Assembly (NCBI GenBank): GCA_900541665.1
Contig: UQKV01000002.1
Span: 46,986-110,985 of the forward strand
DNA length: 64,000 nt
Direction: 5' to 3'
From: an uncultured Collinsella sp.
GTDB lineage: Bacteria; Actinomycetota; Coriobacteriia; Coriobacteriales; Coriobacteriaceae
Shown: in pieces, positions 25,944 to 35,075 of the stretch
Numbering within the stretch: the first letter of the stretch is position 1
How the letters are laid out: each line of letters begins with the position of its first letter
Position numbers and translations under genes: made by a program
Notes under the pieces: generated by a model
Database searches by the model: none
Told to the model about the DNA's origin: nothing
The model's input: the letters and a program-made list of their open reading frames with translations, nothing else

Positions 25944-27716
25944 TTAGAGCGCCTCCTCATCGAGCGGAGCGGCCATGGTGCCCTCGCCCGCAAGCGGCGA
26001 CTTGTCGCGCCAGACGTTCTCGAACTGCTCCTTGTCGAGCACATGGTCGCGCTTGGCAGCGACATCGGTCACCGTCACGCGGTCGGTGCAGGAGTAGCAC
26101 GGGTCAAGCGAGCCGACGATCAGCGCAGCGTCGCCCACGGTGTTGCCGCGGAACATGTAGCGCAGGACCGGCCAGTTGCTGTACGTGGCGGCCTTGGCGC
26201 GCCAGCGGTAGCACTTCTGGTTGTTGCCGAGCATGGCCCAGTGCACGTCCTCGCCGCGCGGCGCCTCGGTGGCGCCGATAGCGTACTTGTGCGGGGTGTA
26301 CTCCCAATCCGTGGTGAGGATGGGGCCCGACGGGCAGTTCTCGAGCATGGTCTCGATCATGTCGATCGAATCGTAGACCTCCTGGATGCGAACGGCGGTA
26401 CGGCCGAAGGCATCGCAGGTGTCTGCCGTGGCAGCATGCATCTTTTGGACGTCCGGATCGGCGTAGCCGTCGAAGGGATGGTCAAAGCGCACGTCGCGGG
26501 CATAGCCCGAGCCACGCATGAGCGGGCCGACCGGCGAGAAGTCGCGTGCGATCTTGCGGTCCAAGATGCCGATGCCACTCGTACGCTCAATAAAGTTGGG
26601 CGTGGAGAGCAAGACGTCGACGAGCTCCTGAACCTCGGAGCGCAGCTGGTGGATGGTCGTCAGCGTGGAGAGCTTCTGCTCGGCCAAAATGTCGCGACGC
26701 ACGCCGCCGATCACGTTGAGGCCGTAGGTCTTGCGGTGACCGGAGAGTTTCTCGGCCAGGTCCATGGACTTCTCGCGGACGCGGAAGAACTGCTGGAAGC
26801 CGGAGTCGAAGCCCGTGTAGTGAGACGCCAGGCCAATGTTGAGCAGATGCGAGTGCAGGCGCTCGACCTCGAGCATGATGGCGCGGATGTACTGGGCGCG
26901 CGGCGGGACATGAATGCCCTGGGCGCGCTCGACGGCCTCGGCATAGGCCACCGAGTGGGCGCAGCCGCAGATGCCGCAGATGCGGTCGGCGAGGAACGTC
27001 ACGGCGTCATAGTTCAGGCGCGTCTCGGCGACCTTCTCCGTGCCGCGGTGCACGTAGAACAGGCGGTAGTCGGCGTCGACGATCGTCTCGCCCTCAACGA
27101 ACAGGCGGAAGTGGCCGGGTTCGTCGGAGGTAATGTGCAGCGGGCCCATGGGGACGAGCGTCGTCTCCTTGCCCTTGGTGTCGGCCAAGAATTCGTAGTT
27201 TTCCATGTCGCTCGCGGGGGCGGGGCGGAAACGGTAATCCATCGAATCCTTGCGCAACGGATACAGCCCGCTTGGCCAATCGTCGGGAAGCACCAGGCGA
27301 CGGCGGTCGGGCAGACCCTCGGGAATCAGGCCGAACATGTCGCGCAGCTCGCGCTCGCCCCACACGCAGGCGGGGACGAACGGCGTCACGGACGGGAACG
27401 TCATCTTGGCGGGATCGACCTCGGCGCGGACGGTCACCCAGCCGGGATCCTCCCCCTCCATGGAGATGACGTAGTACACGGCGTAACGGCCGCACAGGCT
27501 GCGCTCATCGTTGCCGATGATCACGGGAATCCAGCCGTAGCGCTCGTAGTACAGGTAGTGGACGGCCTCGGGCAGCTTGTCCTGCTTGACGGTAATCGTC
27601 AGCTGGTCCTCGCACTGCCACTCGACCTTCTCGATAGCGCCCGGCACTGCAGCACGCAGGGCCTCGACGTGGCTTTCGCAGCGACGAGCGTAGTCCTTCT
27701 TTTCAGGTTCTGCCAT
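25944..27716 (-). CDS. hyfG: Group 4 [NiFe]-hydrogenase large subunit (HyfG/HycE, NuoC-NuoD fusion)
   Basis: 590 residues: a NuoC-like domain (about 1-170) and a NuoD/large-subunit domain. The NiFe ligands are C247 and C250 in RICGICGCAHS and C540 and C543 in DPCYSCTDR. After R546 a 44-residue tail remains, the substrate expected for HycI cleavage. This is the H2-evolving catalytic subunit of the formate hydrogenlyase. It is followed within 4 bases by hyfH and preceded by the membrane subunits. Both cysteine pairs and their spacing are intact, so it should be functional. Confidence 0.96.
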   Translation of the reverse strand: MAEPEKKDYARRCESHVEALRAAVPGAIEKVEWQCEDQLTITVKQDKLPEAVHYLYYERYGWIPVIIGNDERSLCGRYAVYYVISMEGEDPGWVTVRAEVDPAKMTFPSVTPFVPACVWGERELRDMFGLIPEGLPDRRRLVLPDDWPSGLYPLRKDSMDYRFRPAPASDMENYEFLADTKGKETTLVPMGPLHITSDEPGHFRLFVEGETIVDADYRLFYVHRGTEKVAETRLNYDAVTFLADRICGICGCAHSVAYAEAVERAQGIHVPPRAQYIRAIMLEVERLHSHLLNIGLASHYTGFDSGFQQFFRVREKSMDLAEKLSGHRKTYGLNVIGGVRRDILAEQKLSTLTTIHQLRSEVQELVDVLLSTPNFIERTSGIGILDRKIARDFSPVGPLMRGSGYARDVRFDHPFDGYADPDVQKMHAATADTCDAFGRTAVRIQEVYDSIDMIETMLENCPSGPILTTDWEYTPHKYAIGATEAPRGEDVHWAMLGNNQKCYRWRAKAATYSNWPVLRYMFRGNTVGDAALIVGSLDPCYSCTDRVTVTDVAAKRDHVLDKEQFENVWRDKSPLAGEGTMAAPLDEEAL

Positions 27717-27720
27717 GGTG

Positions 27721-29286
27721 CTAATTCACCTCACTTGTCTTGGTCTGGGAACTGAACACCATGCGGTAGAGAGGGGCCTCGTGGAGCTCTTCGACGCTCT
27801 GGTTCAAAACGACGGACGTTGCATCCTCGACGCCGCTCGTGATGGCGACCGGGGTGGCGATACCGAACCACATGACCACGATCGCGAGGGCGATCTCGGG
27901 GATGATCATGAGGGCGGGCACCTCGTGGCGCTTCATGCCCTCGGGCGCCTTGCCGAAGATGGACTTGAGCGCGATGCCGGTAAGGGCGAAGTACACGCCG
28001 GTGAGGCCGATGGCCACGAGCACGACCACCCAAATGGGACCGGACTGAACGCCGGCCACGAAGGTGAGGAACTCGGAGATGAACAGGGCGAACGGCGGGA
28101 AGGCGGCGAGCGCGAGCAGGGCGATGATGGTGAGCGCTGCCGTGACGGGAGCGATCTCGACGACGCCCTTGATCTTGTTCAGGTCGCGGGTGTGGTAGAT
28201 GTGCTGGATGTTACCGGCCATGCAGAAGGCGAGCGCCTTCGTGAAGCCGTGGAAGATGCAGTGCAGCAGGCAGGCGGCGATACCGAGCGGGCCACCGATA
28301 CCCAGGCACAGCGCGACCACGCCGACGTTGTCGACGGAGGAGTACGCGAAGCGGCGCTTGATATCGTCCTGCTTGAAGATGCACAGGGCAGCCACCAGGA
28401 TGGACAGCGTGCCCAGGATGAGCAGGAGCGTTCGCGGATAGGTGTCGCCCACCGTGATGATGGACAGGGAGTAGAAGCGGATGATCACCAGCATGGCGCA
28501 CTTGAGCAGCACGCCCGAGAGCAGCGCGGAGACCGGGCTCGGAGCCTGGGAGTGCGCGTCGGGCAGCCAGGTGTGCATGGGGAACAGGCCCGCCTTGGTG
28601 CCGAAGCCGATGACGATGAACGCGAACGCGAGGCGCACGAGCATCGGGTCGAACTGGTCGGCGTAGGGCATGATGGAGGTGAGGAAGGCGGCCTCATGCG
28701 CGTTGGGCATGATATCGGCGGCGTTCGCGTAGATGAGCAGCGTGCCGAACAGGCCGAAGGCCACACCGGCGGTGCAGACCATCGCGTACTTCCAAGACGC
28801 CTCGAGCGCCTGCTTGTTCTTGTAGATGCCCACGAGGAACACGGTCGACAACGTGGTGGCCTCGACCGCCGCCCAGGTGAGGATGATGTTGTTGGACAGG
28901 CAGGCGAGCAGCATCGTGAAAACGAACAGGCTAAACAGCGCGTAGTACTGCTTGGTGCGCTCGGCCGGCATGGTCTTCTCCTCGATATCGATCTTGATAT
29001 AGGAGATGGAGTACACGCCGGTGATGAACCCGATGATGCCTACCAGAAGGACGAAGATCGACGAGAGCGAATCGAGATGGAGCCACAGGCCCAAAGCGTC
29101 GATATTCTGCCCACTCGAGAGCATGGTTCCCGCGGTGACGACCGAAAGGACGAGGGTCGCCGCGACGGAGATGGTGTTGAGCCCCGCAAAGACGCTGTAG
29201 GACGTCGTCTTGGGGAGCGCAGCCATAATCAGGGAGAACACGAGGGGACAAGCGAGCAGGGCGACCGTCAGCATTGAAACATCCAT
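27721..29286 (-). CDS. hyfF: Proton-translocating antiporter-like membrane subunit HyfF
   Basis: 521 residues (E. coli HyfF 526), about 14 hydrophobic segments, NuoL/M/N superfamily. The conserved Glu is in WAAVEATTLSTVFLVG, and the Lys and HTWLPDAH signature is in FGTKAGLFPMHTWLPDAH, with a second Lys in GVLLKCAMLV. These residues form the proton path in complex I-like enzymes. HyfD, HyfE and HyfF distinguish Hyf (FHL-2) from Hyc (FHL-1), so this complex has more potential ion-pumping modules than FHL-1. It sits 4 bp from hyfE. Confidence 0.93.
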   Translation of the reverse strand: MDVSMLTVALLACPLVFSLIMAALPKTTSYSVFAGLNTISVAATLVLSVVTAGTMLSSGQNIDALGLWLHLDSLSSIFVLLVGIIGFITGVYSISYIKIDIEEKTMPAERTKQYYALFSLFVFTMLLACLSNNIILTWAAVEATTLSTVFLVGIYKNKQALEASWKYAMVCTAGVAFGLFGTLLIYANAADIMPNAHEAAFLTSIMPYADQFDPMLVRLAFAFIVIGFGTKAGLFPMHTWLPDAHSQAPSPVSALLSGVLLKCAMLVIIRFYSLSIITVGDTYPRTLLLILGTLSILVAALCIFKQDDIKRRFAYSSVDNVGVVALCLGIGGPLGIAACLLHCIFHGFTKALAFCMAGNIQHIYHTRDLNKIKGVVEIAPVTAALTIIALLALAAFPPFALFISEFLTFVAGVQSGPIWVVVLVAIGLTGVYFALTGIALKSIFGKAPEGMKRHEVPALMIIPEIALAIVVMWFGIATPVAITSGVEDATSVVLNQSVEELHEAPLYRMVFSSQTKTSEVN

Positions 29287-29289
29287 GGC

Positions 29290-29943
29290 CTACCCCTTCA
29301 ATTCGGACAGGTCGTGGGAGTCGAGCGACTTGGTGTCGTTCCAGATCCTCACGACGACGGCGGACATGATGATGACGGCGAAAATGGCGTCGGTGGCGAT
29401 GCCGATCTCGATGATCTCGGGGGCCGTGGGCGCGAGCAGGGCGAGCGTCACGTGGCTACCGTTCTCCATAAGGCAGTACCCGAAGATTTGCTTGAGGATG
29501 TTGCGCTGGGAGATGATGCACGTGAGGCCGACGAAGAAGTGCGCGAAGCTGATGGCGAGGGCCGGAGTAGCCACCTCAGCGGTGGGCAGGCTCAGGCGCG
29601 TGACCACCGCGAAGCAGATGGCCACCTCCAGACCGGTGAGGATGATGGTCCAGGCCGGCTTGATGGAGGAGGTCAGCGTGCTATCGGCAGGCGAACCCAT
29701 CTTTTTGTAGGCACGGTTGAGAATGAACGGAACGAGGATCACCTTGGTGACGAAGGCCGACGCGGCCCACATGAGAAGCTCGGTGGCACCGGTGGTGAGG
29801 CCCAGGGTGAGCAGCACGCCCACCAGGACAACCGACTGGATCGCGTACCACTTGATGGCGGACGGGATGGTCTTCGAGACGACCACCATGGTGGAGGTCA
29901 CGATCAGAAGACCGCCCAGGATATTGACTAACGAATAACCCAT
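29290..29943 (-). CDS. hyfE: Formate hydrogenlyase membrane subunit HyfE (NuoK-like)
   Basis: 217 residues (E. coli HyfE 216), six hydrophobic segments. The NuoK-like Glu is seen in IFGYCLMENGSHVTLAL. The short cytoplasmic C-terminus ends in DTKSLDSHDLSELKG. It is the small membrane subunit bridging the antiporter-like subunits to the HyfC base. It is 3 bp from hyfF and 10 bp from hyfD, consistent with one operon. Confidence 0.93.
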   Translation of the reverse strand: MGYSLVNILGGLLIVTSTMVVVSKTIPSAIKWYAIQSVVLVGVLLTLGLTTGATELLMWAASAFVTKVILVPFILNRAYKKMGSPADSTLTSSIKPAWTIILTGLEVAICFAVVTRLSLPTAEVATPALAISFAHFFVGLTCIISQRNILKQIFGYCLMENGSHVTLALLAPTAPEIIEIGIATDAIFAVIIMSAVVVRIWNDTKSLDSHDLSELKG

Positions 29944-29953
29944 GTCCTACCTC

Positions 29954-31411
29954 CTAACCCATCCAACTAGAGGACAGAGGACCGGCGACGACGACCATGA
30001 TCATGAGGACGACGAACACGAACGCCATGGCGCGCGGAAGGGGCTGGCCGGCGGCCACGGTCTCGCTCGGCTCACCGGGCAGGACCTTACCCATCCAACG
30101 CAGGAACCATGCGAAGGTGGCGACGGTCTCGACGACCATGACGCACACGAGGACGAAGATGACCGTGTTGGAAGCACCAACCGCGAAGCCACCGGAAATA
30201 ATCTGGAACTTGGAGAAGAACGTGCTCATGGGGGGCACGCCGGCGATAGCGGTCGCGGCGACCGCGAAGCCCACGCCCGTGACCGGGTACTTCTTCATGA
30301 GGCCCTGGATCTTGGGCAACATACGGGTTCCCAGCGTGAAGCTGAGGGAGCCGGCGATGAGGAAGAACAGGGTCTTGGTGAACGCGTGGTTGAAGATGTG
30401 CTCGACGGCGCCGTTGAACGCCATCTGGCTTCCGAACACGGAGAGGCCCAGGCCGAAGAACACGTAGGCGAGCTGCGCGATCGTCGAGAAGGCGAGCAGG
30501 CGCTTCATATCCTTCTGGGGCAGGTACATGAGGAAGCCGAAGAGCATGGTCACGACGGCGTCGATGATGGCGACCCAACCGACGATCTCGGGGATATCGC
30601 CGGCACTCGCAAGAGCGCGGGCGAACACGCACACGCCGACCTTCACCATGGACGCGCCATGGAGGTAGGCGGAAACGGGCGTGGGGGCCTCCATTGCGGA
30701 GGGCAGCCACATGTAGAGCGGGAACTGGGCGGACTTGGCCCAAGCGGCGAACAGGATGAGCAGCAGCACGACGGTCTTCATACCGGAATCGAGCTGGGAG
30801 ATCGCGCTCAGCGCGAACGTGCCGGTTCCGGCGAACAGGAAGGCCGCGCCGATGTAGAGTCCCAGAGCGCCGATATGGGTGATGATGAGCGCCTTCATAC
30901 CGGCCTTCTTGGCCGTGGGCGTCATGTAGTAGCTGATGAGGCCCCAGGAGCACACGCCGGTGATCTCGAAGAAAACGAGCTGGCCGACGATGGTGGAGCT
31001 GTAGGCGAGACCGGCCATGGCGCCGATGAACGTGGAGAAGTACACGTAGAAGCGGCGACGGGGCGCGTCGGGATGCTCCTTGTTCTTATCGCTCATGTAC
31101 GGGAACGAATAGATGACGACGAGCAGGCCGATAGCGACGAACGCGGGTGCGAGCAGCGTGCTCATCCGGTCGAATATGAAGCCCATGACCAAGGTCTGGC
31201 CCATACTCGCCCAGGTTACATCGACCGCGTTCATGCCGTTTCCGGCAAACGTCGCGGCCAAGCCAACGGAAGCGACCGTGGCGATGCCGCCGGCAAAGGC
31301 GCAGATCCATTTAGCGTAGGGACGCGGCAGCATGACGATGAGCAGGGAGCCCAGCATGGGGACGGCGATCGCCACCATGGCAAAGAGGGACAAGCTCGAT
31401 TCGATTGACAT
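29954..31411 (-). CDS. hyfD: Antiporter-like membrane subunit HyfD
   Basis: 485 residues (E. coli HyfD 479), about 14 hydrophobic segments. Conserved residues are the Glu in FEITGVCSWGLISYY, the Lys in AAWAKSAQFPLYMWLPSAM and the Lys in GASMVKVGVC. The start MSIESSLSLF follows GAAGGGAGAAACT. It is one of three NuoL/M/N-type subunits in this operon. The bulk sequence is ordinary for the family and no key residue is missing. Confidence 0.92.
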   Translation of the reverse strand: MSIESSLSLFAMVAIAVPMLGSLLIVMLPRPYAKWICAFAGGIATVASVGLAATFAGNGMNAVDVTWASMGQTLVMGFIFDRMSTLLAPAFVAIGLLVVIYSFPYMSDKNKEHPDAPRRRFYVYFSTFIGAMAGLAYSSTIVGQLVFFEITGVCSWGLISYYMTPTAKKAGMKALIITHIGALGLYIGAAFLFAGTGTFALSAISQLDSGMKTVVLLLILFAAWAKSAQFPLYMWLPSAMEAPTPVSAYLHGASMVKVGVCVFARALASAGDIPEIVGWVAIIDAVVTMLFGFLMYLPQKDMKRLLAFSTIAQLAYVFFGLGLSVFGSQMAFNGAVEHIFNHAFTKTLFFLIAGSLSFTLGTRMLPKIQGLMKKYPVTGVGFAVAATAIAGVPPMSTFFSKFQIISGGFAVGASNTVIFVLVCVMVVETVATFAWFLRWMGKVLPGEPSETVAAGQPLPRAMAFVFVVLMIMVVVAGPLSSSWMG

Positions 31412-31427
31412 AGTTTCTCCCTTCTCC

Positions 31428-32351
31428 CTACACGCCTACGACGACGAAGACGAACGCGAGGACCGCGATGCCGACGACGGCCCAGGTCTGGTTACCGAGC
31501 ACCTTGAAGCGCGAACGGGAAACGGAGTTCTCGAGCACGCCGCAGACAACGAAATCGACCAGGCACTTGACAAGGAAGACAACGGCGCCCACGAGAGCGG
31601 TGACGCCGATGGTCGCGGGCTCTCCCCAGGGGATGAAGATGGAGGTGAACCAAGCGACGACCACGATCTGCTTCATGCCCATGGCGAGCTTCATCATGGC
31701 CAGGGACGGGCCGGAGAGCTCGGCGAGCGGGCCCTCCTGGAGCTCCTGCTCGGCTTCGGCCTGATCGAACGGAAGCTTGCCGAGCTCCATATAGCAGGCG
31801 GCCGCGAAGGCGACGCCGGCGAGGATGACGGCGACGACGCTCGAGACGTTGCCCGTAACGATGTGCTGACCCATGGTCGCAATGTCCGTGGAGCCGCACA
31901 CGATGGCGACGGTAAACAGCGCGATGAGCATGGACGGCTCGATGAGCACGCTCATGAGGAGCTCGCGGATACCGCCGAAGCCCGCGTAGGCGTTGGAGGA
32001 ATCCACGCCGGACAGCGCGAAGAAGAAGCGGGACAGCGCGAGCGCGTACATGATGGTGATGGCGTCACCAAAGACGGGCATGGGGCTCTGGAGCGTGAAC
32101 ATGGGCAGGCCCATGGCGAGCATAAACGACACCGCGAGGAACAGCGGCGGCATGATGCGCAGCACGAAGCTCGAGTCGGAACTCACGGACTCGGGACGCG
32201 CCATGAGCTTCGCGAGGTCCCGGTAATCCTGAAGGATGGACGGACCGCGGCGATTGTGCATCTTCGCGCGAATCACACGGGCGAGGCCGGAGAAGAAGGG
32301 CGCGACCAGCATGACCACGAGGCCCTGCGCCATCGCAAGAACGATGTTCAT
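31428..32351 (-). CDS. hyfC: Formate hydrogenlyase membrane subunit HyfC (NuoH-like)
   Basis: 307 residues (E. coli HyfC 315), eight hydrophobic segments. The cytoplasmic loop RAKMHNRRGPSILQDYRDL is the NuoH signature at the interface with the hydrogenase arm, and the acidic stretch FDQAEAEQELQEGPLAE marks the ion-entry loop. The start MNIVLAMAQG is used because GAGAGGGGAGAGG precedes it. A longer open frame upstream overlaps hyfB and is rejected. Confidence 0.93.
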   Translation of the reverse strand: MNIVLAMAQGLVVMLVAPFFSGLARVIRAKMHNRRGPSILQDYRDLAKLMARPESVSSDSSFVLRIMPPLFLAVSFMLAMGLPMFTLQSPMPVFGDAITIMYALALSRFFFALSGVDSSNAYAGFGGIRELLMSVLIEPSMLIALFTVAIVCGSTDIATMGQHIVTGNVSSVVAVILAGVAFAAACYMELGKLPFDQAEAEQELQEGPLAELSGPSLAMMKLAMGMKQIVVVAWFTSIFIPWGEPATIGVTALVGAVVFLVKCLVDFVVCGVLENSVSRSRFKVLGNQTWAVVGIAVLAFVFVVVGV

Positions 32352-32368
32352 AATATCCTCTCCCCTCT

Positions 32369-34387
32369 CTAGACCATGACCACGGCGAGCACGAGGAAGA
32401 CCACGAGCGCCGCGACGATGTAGCAGATGTATACGGAGTAGTTGCCGCCCTCGATCTTGGAGGCGAGGCCGGCCAGCTTGTCGGCACCCTCGCTCGGTGC
32501 ATCGACCAGGAAACGGTCGGGCAGGGGCTCGACGCCCTGGGCGACACCGGTGAGCTTCTGGAACACGTGCGCGATGGACCAGCAGATCTTGGTGCATACC
32601 TCGCGCAGGGTGTAGAGCGGGCCCATGAAGAGCTCTACGTCTGACGCGAAGCTCGTGGCGACGACGGGCATGTGCTCGTTGGGCTCGTAGCCGCACGCCC
32701 AAGGGTCGGTCTTCTTAGCGGGGGCCTTGGCGCCGAGGCAGGACCTCAACGCGAACGCGAGGCCGGTGAGGACCACGAGCGCGATGGCGATCGCGGGGGT
32801 GGAGGTGGCGGCACCGGAAATCTCGTTCACGAGAGACACGCCCGAGGTGGCTGTGACGGCGGAGCCGGCAAGCACGCTCTGGGCGACGTCGCCCAGAACC
32901 GGGGCGATGACCGGGGAGCCGATTCCCAGTACCACGCAGATGGCCGCGAGGAGCATCTGCGAGAACAACATCGGAGCCGGGGACTCCTTGGCGTTCGCGG
33001 CCTCCTGGGAACGAGGGCTGCTCGCGAACGAGACGCCGTAGGCCTTCACGAAGCACGTGACGGCCAGGGCACCGGTGATGGCGAGGGCGGCCGCGGAGGC
33101 GACGGCGAACACCATGACGACCGGGGCGGAGAGCGTCGAGATGTTGAACAGGGACTGGTAGGTGAACCACTCGGAAACGAAGCCGTTGAGCGGCGGGATG
33201 GCCGAGATGGCAAGGGCACCGATGAGGAAGCAGACGGCCGTGACCGGCATGCGGCGGAACAGACCGCCCATCTTCTCCATGTTGCGCGTACCCGTGGCAT
33301 AGAGCAGGGAGCCCGCGCCGAGGAACAGCTCGCCCTTGAACATGGCGTGGTTGAGCGTGTGGTAGAGGGCGGCCATGAGCGCGATCGTCGCGATGACGTC
33401 GTTGCCCAGGGCGTGCGCCGTCATGGACGCGCCGACACCGAGCAAGATGATGCCGATGTTCTCGACGGAGTGATAGGCAAGCAGGCGCTTGATGTCGTGC
33501 TCGTGGAGGGCGTAGACGACGCCCAGGACCGACGAGATGGATCCGAAGACCAGGACCATGAGGCCCCACCAGAGCTGGACGCCCGAACCCGCGAGCAGGT
33601 CGAGACCGACCTTGAGGATTCCCAGGATGCCGATCTTGATCATGCCGCCGGACATGAGGGCGGACACGTTGGACGGCGCCTCGGGGTGCGCCTGGGGCAG
33701 CCAGGAGTGCAGCGGGATTATACCGGCCTTTGCGCCGAATCCGAAGAACGCGAGGACGAAGCACGCGGAGGAGACGGCGGGTCCAAAGTCATGCGTACGG
33801 AAATCACTGAAGCTGAAGGAACCGCCCACGCCGTTGGTCATGAGCAGGAAGCTCGCCATGATAAGGACAAAGCCCACGTGCGCGATGACGAAGTAGAGCC
33901 AACCGCCCCTAATGGAGTTCTTGTTCTCCTCGATAACGACAAGGAAGTAGCTCGTAAGGGACATGAGCTCAAAGGCAACCAGGAACCAGAACACGTTGTC
34001 GGCGGTAATGACGAGCATCATCGAGGCGACGAAGGTGTTCATGAAGAAGCCGGCGCGCCCGACCTTGCCCGGGTACTCGTCGAAGTAGGACAGACCGTAG
34101 ATGAAGCCCGCAAAGGCGAGAATCGAGATGAGGACCACGATCAGGCCCGCAAGGCCGTTGAGCAAGAGCTCGAGACGGGCGAACGGGAAAAAGAAGACCG
34201 TGTTGAGGGACGAAACGTCGCCAAGCACGGCCTCGAGGCCCGCGATGAACGACAGCACGGCCGCGACGGCGCCGATCAGGCAGCCGGCGGTCTTGGCGGC
34301 GTTGTCGGCCTTAATCAGCAGAACCGAGGCGAGCGCACCGATGCACGAGACGGCAAGCGATGCGATAAACAGCGTCATGCTATCCAT
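32369..34387 (-). CDS. hyfB: Antiporter-like membrane subunit HyfB
   Basis: 672 residues, the same length as E. coli HyfB, NuoL/M-like with about 16 hydrophobic segments. The Glu is in FELMSLTSYFLVV, and Lys/His residues are in FGAKAGIIPLHSWLPQAHPE and GGMIKIGILG. A long C-terminal region links to the peripheral arm. Its start codon lies inside the end of hyfA (8-bp overlap), indicating translational coupling. A second ATG three codons in is possible. Confidence 0.93.
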   Translation of the reverse strand: MDSMTLFIASLAVSCIGALASVLLIKADNAAKTAGCLIGAVAAVLSFIAGLEAVLGDVSSLNTVFFFPFARLELLLNGLAGLIVVLISILAFAGFIYGLSYFDEYPGKVGRAGFFMNTFVASMMLVITADNVFWFLVAFELMSLTSYFLVVIEENKNSIRGGWLYFVIAHVGFVLIMASFLLMTNGVGGSFSFSDFRTHDFGPAVSSACFVLAFFGFGAKAGIIPLHSWLPQAHPEAPSNVSALMSGGMIKIGILGILKVGLDLLAGSGVQLWWGLMVLVFGSISSVLGVVYALHEHDIKRLLAYHSVENIGIILLGVGASMTAHALGNDVIATIALMAALYHTLNHAMFKGELFLGAGSLLYATGTRNMEKMGGLFRRMPVTAVCFLIGALAISAIPPLNGFVSEWFTYQSLFNISTLSAPVVMVFAVASAAALAITGALAVTCFVKAYGVSFASSPRSQEAANAKESPAPMLFSQMLLAAICVVLGIGSPVIAPVLGDVAQSVLAGSAVTATSGVSLVNEISGAATSTPAIAIALVVLTGLAFALRSCLGAKAPAKKTDPWACGYEPNEHMPVVATSFASDVELFMGPLYTLREVCTKICWSIAHVFQKLTGVAQGVEPLPDRFLVDAPSEGADKLAGLASKIEGGNYSVYICYIVAALVVFLVLAVVMV

Positions 34388-34997
34388 TGTTTACGCTCCC
34401 TTCTGCTTTCTCGGACAGACCCTGGGCCACAGCGGTAACGTCGACGACCGGACCGTTTTCGATCGAGCGCAGGCGCTTGGCCTCGTCGAGCTCGCGATCG
34501 GCCGCGCCGCCCATGACGGTCAGCGCCTTGGTGGGGCACGCCGCCACACAATGCGGACCGTCCGGATCGAAGGCGCACAGGTCGCACTTAACAGCGCAGG
34601 TGTACTGGCCGGGAGCCCACGTAAGCAGGCTGCTCAGGGACTTAGGATACGAAGGCGTCGGGTCGCACATGCCTGCGACACCGGCGATAGACGTGCCATC
34701 GGGATGGATGGCTCCGAAGGGGCACGCGATGGCGCACAGCCTGCACCCGATGCACTCCTGCTCCTTGACGTGGATGCGATCGCCATCGTGCTCGATGGCA
34801 TTCACCGGGCAGACCTCGGCGCAGGGGGCACCCTCGCAATGGTGGCAGGCAAGGGCGGCCGAAATACCGCCGGTCTTCACGAGCGCCAGGCGCGGCGTAT
34901 CCTGAAGACCCTGCATCCGGTGGGCGTCGGCACAGGCGGACTGGCATGTTCCGCAGCCGATGCACCTCTCCGGGTTGATGTCGATGAAGCGGTTCAT
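34380..34997 (-). CDS. hyfA: HyfA/HycB-like ferredoxin with four [4Fe-4S] clusters
   Basis: 205 residues. Four cysteine sets are visible in order: CIGCGTCQSAC, CHHCEGAPCAEVCP, CIGCRLCAIACP and CDLCAFDPDGPHCVAACP. This is the electron wire between FdhF and the hydrogenase arm. The start MNRFIDINPE follows AAAGGAAG. It lies 78 bp downstream of fdhF and overlaps hyfB. A second, similar ferredoxin is encoded upstream of fdhF, so one may serve Hyf and the other may dock to FdhF. Confidence 0.93.
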   Translation of the reverse strand: MNRFIDINPERCIGCGTCQSACADAHRMQGLQDTPRLALVKTGGISAALACHHCEGAPCAEVCPVNAIEHDGDRIHVKEQECIGCRLCAIACPFGAIHPDGTSIAGVAGMCDPTPSYPKSLSSLLTWAPGQYTCAVKCDLCAFDPDGPHCVAACPTKALTVMGGAADRELDEAKRLRSIENGPVVDVTAVAQGLSEKAEGSVNNG

Positions 34998-35075
34998 CCC
35001 CACTTCCTTTCAAAATAACGGGCCGGGCTCCCGAACGTACGGGACGCCCGGCCCAAAAAGCCAACGAGAACGGGA

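Noticed and set aside
31428..32702. hyfC starting at the far upstream codon of its open frame
   Set aside because: The extra 117 residues overlap hyfB out of frame and have shadow-like composition. The internal ATG at 32351 has a strong ribosome-binding site and begins a normal NuoH-like protein.
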